A DNA stretch of 64,000 bases, from the NCBI GenBank assembly GCA_018267385.1, contig JAFDYN010000007.1, positions 186,001-250,000 on the forward strand. The letters run 5' to 3'. The translations under genes and the position numbers were made by a program. The notes beneath the pieces were generated by a model. It was given only the letters and a program-made list of their open reading frames with translations, was not told the DNA's origin and did not search any database. Shown here in pieces: positions 60,405-64,000 of this stretch. This DNA is from Bacteroidota bacterium. GTDB taxonomy: Bacteria; Bacteroidota; Bacteroidia; Chitinophagales; LD1. Numbering within the stretch: the first letter of the stretch is position 1; each line of letters starts with the position of its first letter.

Positions 60405-61037
60405 CTATGCATTGGGTGCGTAGAGGTCTTCCGCAAACTTGATATAGTTGCAATCCAGTGGTGGCTTGGCTGTGTAGAGGTGCGGGTGCTTGCGGGCATC
60501 GGCGCGGAGCTTGGCCAGGACCTCGTCATCCGTATCTCTTGGGCTGAAATCTTTGTAGGCTGGGTCATTGACGTAGTCCAGCTCGTATTGCTCCTCCGGC
60601 GTGAGGGATTTCGGCGCCTTTTCCTTTTTTGTTTTTGAACCGAGGAGGGGTTTATCTTCAATGAGTTCGGGAAATTCGTGGCGCAGGTGAGATGGCAGTT
60701 CGTTTTCGCCTTTGGTGTTGTAGCCGTAGTTGTGTTTCAATACGAAATGGCAAGTAGAGGCGTTCAGCCGCCGGTAGAGGCCGCCGTCTTCGAGTTTGCA
60801 GATAAAGATCTGCTCGATGTAGTAGATGCGGTCCATGATGTCTTCGTCATGTTCCCATTTCTTTTTCCAGTAGCTCCAGAGCTGCTTGTAGCAGCGGGCT
60901 TTGAGCAGCGCCTGGGAGAGGGTGTCGCAGATGGAGAATTCATCAAGGGCGATGGCTTCGATTTTGCCGAGAAACAGGAGTGTCTTCTCATGGGTCCATT
61001 TGGAGGCGTTTTGATTGCCAAATTGTGTGGAGGACAT
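60405..61037 (-). CDS. Hypothetical protein resembling phage terminase small subunit
   Basis: 210 aa, soluble. The N-terminal 'MSSTQFGNQNASKWTHEKTL' and 'ALLKARCYKQLWSYWKKKWE' and the later 'STCHFVLKHNYGYNTKGENE' resemble small terminase/DNA-packaging proteins seen in Bacteroidota phages, from memory only. The C-terminal 90 residues are charged and disordered ('GSKTKKEKAPKSLTPEEQYE'). No other phage gene is nearby, so it is a domesticated or orphan gene, or my family guess is wrong. A cluster of dispersed repeats lies just upstream. Confidence 0.6.
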   Translation of the reverse strand: MSSTQFGNQNASKWTHEKTLLFLGKIEAIALDEFSICDTLSQALLKARCYKQLWSYWKKKWEHDEDIMDRIYYIEQIFICKLEDGGLYRRLNASTCHFVLKHNYGYNTKGENELPSHLRHEFPELIEDKPLLGSKTKKEKAPKSLTPEEQYELDYVNDPAYKDFSPRDTDDEVLAKLRADARKHPHLYTAKPPLDCNYIKFAEDLYAPNA

Positions 61038-61065
61038 AGGATTTATATTTAGAGTGAATAATCGG

Positions 61066-61450
61066 CCCCTAAATCCCCCAAGGGGACTTTAATACAGCTT
61101 GCAATTTCTGAAGCAGAATTTTCAGAATCTTATGAATAACTCAGAATGAATGCAGAATAAATTTCTTGCGAAGGTGTTACCCTCCAAACCTCCCTAAAAT
61201 AGGGAGGCTTTAATGCAGAGTGTAAATTGTCGGAATCAGAATTTGCAGGATTTTAGAATTGACAGAATTAATACAGTTTTGGACCGCAGAGCCTGTCTTC
61301 CGGTAGGCAGGGCGGAGAGACGCGGAGGGAATTAAAGCAACCCTCTATCCCGAAGCTTCGCGACTCCCTAAAGGGCGGGTTAATACAGAATGCAGTTTCT
61401 GAATCATAGTTTTCGGAATGGTTTGAATGATTCAGAATAGAGATGTCAAA
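61066..61450. repeat. Cluster of modular dispersed repeats
   Basis: Four or so units combine a GC hairpin (CCCCAAGGGG; CCTCC-CTAAAATAGGGAGG; CTCCCTAAAGGGCGGG), then TTTAAT(A/G)CAG, then a degenerate TTTCTGAA-CAGAATTTTCAGAAT block, at about 61075, 61190, 61270 and 61375. The unit at 61280-61320 also carries a CGCAGAG...GCGGAGAGACGCGGAG motif. The TCTGAATCAGAATTTTCAGAAT block matches the reverse complement of 1637-1660. No gene is supported in 61038-61620. Confidence 0.7.
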
Positions 61451-61462
61451 TACGGAATACAT

Positions 61463-61500
61463 TTTGAATCACATAGAACACATAGGTCACATAGAAATGC
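61463..61500. repeat. CACATAG tandem repeat
   Basis: Three successive copies of CACATAG(A/G)(A/T): tCACATAGAA, CACATAGGT, CACATAGAAA. A separate short-tandem family placed right after the modular repeats. Confidence 0.5.
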
Positions 61501-61620
61501 GGTGAGAATTAGCTTCAATTTAATGATGCAAAGATTGGAAAAATCGGCGACTTTGTGCGGAGGAATTATTCACAAAATTGGTCGCCTAGAGTGGCTTAGA
61601 ATTGCGAGCAGCGCTTAAGC

Positions 61621-62415
61621 TTACAAGTAGTACTTAAAATTATTCGCCGTCAGGTGTTTCTCCTTGCTGTAGTAGTCGGGGTCTATCTTTTCTACCAGTG
61701 TCCAGAAGCGTGGAGAGTGGTCTGCATGCACCAGGTGCGCCAGCTCATGGATCAGCACATAGTCTATCACCTCGTCTGGGGCGAACATGAGGCGCACCGA
61801 GATATTGATATTGCCCTGGGTAGAGCAGCTGCCCCAGTTAGACGTATTATACTTCATCCGCACGGAGTTGATGGTCTTGCCAAAGTATTTGCGGTTCAGC
61901 TCATGCAGGCGCTCGGATACGATGGGGGTGAAGAAACGCGAGAGGCAGCGCGCCACCAGGTAGCTGTTGGTGCTGTCTTCGGCTTCTTTGTTCAGCCCGC
62001 GGGTCAGGTTGATCACGATCTGGTCGTTGAATAACTTTGCAGAGCTTTTCGGATTGTCGTGATAGAAGATATTGATGCGGAAGGAATGTTTGCCTATCAC
62101 CAGGATCTCGCCGTTTGTGTATTTGCGCTGCGGGAGGTAGTCCAGCAGTTGCGGGTTCTTGTCCAGTTTGGTCTTGGCCCACTTCAGGAAGTTGTCTATG
62201 TGCTTTTTCTTCTCCTCTATAGACTGGTTGGCCGCTATGCGGATCAGTACGCCGTTGGCATTGACCATGATCCGGTTATTAAACCTTTTCTCCTCCTGTA
62301 TGCGCACCGGCACGATCCGCCCATTGACCTCCAGCTCAAAGTTTTCCAGCTTCTTTGGCGCTTCAGGTTTCGGCTTCTTCTCCTCAAACAGATTATCAAA
62401 CAGTGACAGCAGCAT
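61621..62415 (-). CDS. YgjP-like M48/SprT-type metallopeptidase domain protein
   Basis: 264 aa, cytoplasmic. The DUF45/YgjP family is shown by 'RMKYNTSNWGSCSTQGNINI' and the zinc motif 'YVLIHELAHLVHADHSPRFW' (HExxH plus third His) near residue 215. The N-terminal 'FELEVNGRIVPVRIQEEKRF' and 'NGVLIRIAANQSIEEKKKHI' are also typical. A proteolytic or other hydrolytic role is possible; substrate not known. Divergent from clpP with about 157 nt between. Confidence 0.88.
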   Translation of the reverse strand: MLLSLFDNLFEEKKPKPEAPKKLENFELEVNGRIVPVRIQEEKRFNNRIMVNANGVLIRIAANQSIEEKKKHIDNFLKWAKTKLDKNPQLLDYLPQRKYTNGEILVIGKHSFRINIFYHDNPKSSAKLFNDQIVINLTRGLNKEAEDSTNSYLVARCLSRFFTPIVSERLHELNRKYFGKTINSVRMKYNTSNWGSCSTQGNINISVRLMFAPDEVIDYVLIHELAHLVHADHSPRFWTLVEKIDPDYYSKEKHLTANNFKYYL

Positions 62416-62516
62416 ATTTACTCGTCCAAAAGTCGCTAAAAACGGGCTAACGTTTTGGCGCTATTTGTCAACAAAACCTAAAGAGAAACTCCTGGCATCA
62501 TGGTATCTCTGTGAGA

Positions 62517-62546
62517 TTGGCTGTGATAAAATTTATTCTATTTTTG
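62517..62546 (+). promoter_or_regulatory. clpP promoter (TTGG, 19-nt spacer, TATTTTTG)
   Basis: TTG at 62517-62519 and exact -7 box TATTTTTG at 62539-62546, 27 nt before the ATG at 62573. Same design as the efp promoter. Confidence 0.7.
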
Positions 62547-62572
62547 AACGTCTATACATCAAATAGTTAATC

Positions 62573-63181
62573 ATGAACATAAGAATGGAAGAGCCACAAG
62601 TACCTGGCAAACCGGATGAGCTGATCGAGAAGTTTGCCGGAGGTGCCAAGTTTGACAATAAATTTCTGGAGCAGCGCAGGGTATTCCTGTGGGGGCCGGT
62701 CACAGATGAATCTTCGGAGCGGGTGGTAAACAGGCTCCTGTTTCTGGAGGCCAACGATCCGGGCAAGGACATATTTTTTTACATCAACTCGCCGGGCGGC
62801 GTGGTGACATCAGGCATGGTAGTGTATGACGTGATGAAGATGATCTCGTCTCCCGTACATACTATCTGCATGGGCCTGGCTGCCTCTATGGGCTCGATCC
62901 TGCTCAGTGGCGGTGTGAAGGGTAAAAGACTGATCTGGCCACACGGCAGGGTGATGATACACCAGCCATCTATAGGTGGCATGTACGGTCAGGCTACGGA
63001 TATCGAGATCACAGCGCGTGAGATAGACAAGACCCGCCTGATGAGCGCCGAGATACTGGCTGAGAATACCGGCAAGAGCGTAGAGCAGATCCTCGCAGAC
63101 TTTGACCGTGACTACTGGATGAGCGCCAAGGAGGCTGTGGCATACGGTATAGTAGACGGCATAGCAGACAAGCTGATCTAA
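62573..63181 (+). CDS. clpP: ATP-dependent Clp protease proteolytic subunit
   Basis: Serine protease core of Clp, 202 aa. Catalytic Ser in '[14 protein letters not shown]', His in '[20 protein letters not shown]', Asp in '[20 protein letters not shown]'. '[19 protein letters not shown]' forms the oxyanion region. An ATG at 62573 and another at 62585 both fit; the N-terminal propeptide is short. Neither tig nor clpX is adjacent, so ClpX and the trigger factor lie elsewhere. Bacteroidota often have more than one ClpP, and this could be either. Confidence 0.95.
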   Translation: MNIRMEEPQVPGKPDELIEKFAGGAKFDNKFLEQRRVFLWGPVTDESSERVVNRLLFLEANDPGKDIFFYINSPGGVVTSGMVVYDVMKMISSPVHTICMGLAASMGSILLSGGVKGKRLIWPHGRVMIHQPSIGGMYGQATDIEITAREIDKTRLMSAEILAENTGKSVEQILADFDRDYWMSAKEAVAYGIVDGIADKLI

Positions 63182-63203
63182 ACTGATTTGATAATACCCG
63201 TAG

Positions 63204-63250
63204 ACCGCAGGTGACGCCGGCATCCAGCCTTTTGTCAGCTGCGGTTTTTT
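63204..63250 (+). terminator. clpP terminator
   Basis: Stem ACCGCAGGTGAC / GTCAGCTGCGGT with one mismatch and an 18-nt loop, followed by TTTTT. It lies just upstream of the next gene's start. Confidence 0.8.
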
Positions 63251-63265
63251 ATTTCTTATTTTCAC

Positions 63266-63682
63266 ATGAAAAGTAGTATGGCGCTCAACGACCAGAATAT
63301 AGAGATCGCAAAACTCCAGAAGGATATCATCAGCCGTCTGGGTATCAGCCAGGAGAATGCGATATTCAACTTCAAGCAGAAAAATGATGTGGTCCGCTTT
63401 GACCTCGTGACCATCAATCCGAAGCATGAGCAGTCATTCCTCTTCCACACCGTACACGGCACGGACAAGGTAGACGCCCTGCGCAAGATGCTCGAATACA
63501 TCAATGAGCACTATGCCAAAGAAGGCAGCATGACCATCCAGTGGATCAAGATAGGCGACAATAAGCTCCATACATCCTACTTCCGCGCCAAGAATATGTA
63601 CGACGCCCTGGACAAATTCTACTATGAGCGCGATATGAACCAGTACAAGATCTTCTCGATCACACTGAATCCTGTCAGCTAA
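63266..63682 (+). CDS. Conserved hypothetical protein (138 aa)
   Basis: Soluble alpha/beta protein without signal peptide, ATG at 63266 (an ATG at 63278, MALNDQNIEIAKLQ, is also possible). 'HEQSFLFHTVHGTDKVDALR' and 'MTIQWIKIGDNKLHTSYFRA' are the most distinctive stretches, and it ends 'NQYKIFSITLNPVS'. I believe relatives exist across Bacteroidota but cannot name a function. The clpP terminator directly precedes it and I see no clear promoter, so expression may depend on read-through. Confidence 0.78.
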   Translation: MKSSMALNDQNIEIAKLQKDIISRLGISQENAIFNFKQKNDVVRFDLVTINPKHEQSFLFHTVHGTDKVDALRKMLEYINEHYAKEGSMTIQWIKIGDNKLHTSYFRAKNMYDALDKFYYERDMNQYKIFSITLNPVS

Positions 63683-63690
63683 ATAAAAAG

Positions 63691-63719
63691 CCCCAGCCTC
63701 TCTCGGGAAGAAACTGGGG
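63691..63719. terminator. Hairpin between convergent genes
   Basis: CCCCAG (63691-63696) and CTGGGG (63714-63719) pair around a 17-nt loop, with an A-rich flank on the left. It can end the 63266 gene and the convergent partial gene. Confidence 0.55.
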
Positions 63720-63744
63720 AGTCAATACAAGTTTATTGTTTATC

Positions 63745-64000
63745 TTAAAATAGCCCTGCCGCTACCGGCTGTGCCTCTACAGGCTTCACAGCGTCTATGA
63801 AGAAAAGGTTGGTATTGTAGTCTACTTTCCACTCACCCACTTCATTTTCGTAGAAAGAGCGGTCCAGCTTCAGCATGCAGTGCTGCAGGCATACGGCCTT
63901 GCCAAAAATGTGCTTCAGGTTCAGGTTGACCGGTACGGCGTGGGGGCGCTTGAAGGCATCCATGATCAGGTAAATGATCTCCTGGCCTACCTTGCCGGAG
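63745..64000 (-). CDS. C-terminal part of an unknown protein (runs off the window)
   Basis: The frame is open from the TAA at 63747-63745 to the window edge, 84 codons, so the start lies outside. 'KVGQEIIYLIMDAFKRPHAV', 'LKLDRSFYENEVGEWKVDYN' and an Ala/Val/Pro-rich tail are visible. An internal ATG at 63963 is not likely to be the start. Not recognised. Confidence 0.65.
   Translation of the reverse strand, partial: SGKVGQEIIYLIMDAFKRPHAVPVNLNLKHIFGKAVCLQHCMLKLDRSFYENEVGEWKVDYNTNLFFIDAVKPVEAQPVAAGLF

Overview
The window is chromosomal DNA of a Bacteroidota bacterium, most likely of the Chitinophagales/Sphingobacteriales side. Supporting signs are many exported proteins with type IX secretion (T9SS) C-terminal sorting domains, two giant PKD/SprB-repeat proteins ending in a gliding-motility CHU_C domain, DUF4476 proteins, the adk-obgE neighbourhood, and promoters of the phylum-specific type (TTTG, about 20 nt, TAnnTTTG). 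It is mostly ordinary core genome. I see no rRNA, tRNA, CRISPR array, intact insertion sequence or prophage.

Layout. 1-2.8 kb: glyS (3' end cut by the window edge), then two paralogous small exported proteins set among dispersed repeats. 3.2-6.6 kb: a polyprenyl-phosphate sugar transferase, a lipoprotein and a Gfo/Idh/MocA oxidoreductase. 6.8-19.5 kb: a T9SS cargo protein, efp, a polytopic membrane protein, YD-repeat proteins, serC, a DMT transporter, a secreted sphingomyelinase-like phosphodiesterase, obgE, an adenylate kinase with a histone H1-like tail, and hflX. 19.5-22.5 kb: a SprB-repeat/CHU_C surface protein. 22.7-28.2 kb: three parvulin/SurA-type periplasmic folding factors and a MoxR ATPase. 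28.3-33.9 kb: exopolysaccharide genes (glycosyltransferase, Wza-like, Wzc-like tyrosine kinase, WecA/MraY-like transferase). 34.3-37.9 kb: a PKD/CHU_C surface protein. 37.9-53 kb: anmK, an epimerase, a membrane nuclease/phosphatase, cysS, an M28 peptidase, a lipoprotein-cytochrome c fusion, an LTA-synthase-like sulfatase, nadD, a SpoU methyltransferase, a T9SS hydrolase and an acyl-CoA dehydrogenase. 52.2-55.1 kb: two DUF4476 proteins around a membrane-protein/winged-helix-regulator pair. 56.1-57.9 kb: a decayed stretch (antitoxin with a broken ParE-like toxin, a frameshifted membrane protein, a duplicated lysS 3' end). 57.9-64 kb: lysS, a PolB-type exonuclease, a terminase-like orphan, a repeat cluster, a YgjP-like metallopeptidase, clpP and two conserved unknown genes.

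The 28.3-33.9 kb genes together with those at 3.2-6.6 kb look like a split exopolysaccharide synthesis and export system. The PPIase cluster probably serves outer-membrane and secreted protein folding, which fits the load of T9SS cargo.

The most noteworthy items are the Adk-histone-like fusion, a perfect palindrome overlapping the promoter of the membrane-protein/regulator pair, the decayed lysS-adjacent region, several dispersed repeat families, and a run of promoters placed so close to start codons that near-leaderless mRNAs are predicted. I did not find a convincing new multi-gene system. The fusion and the regulator pair are the best leads.
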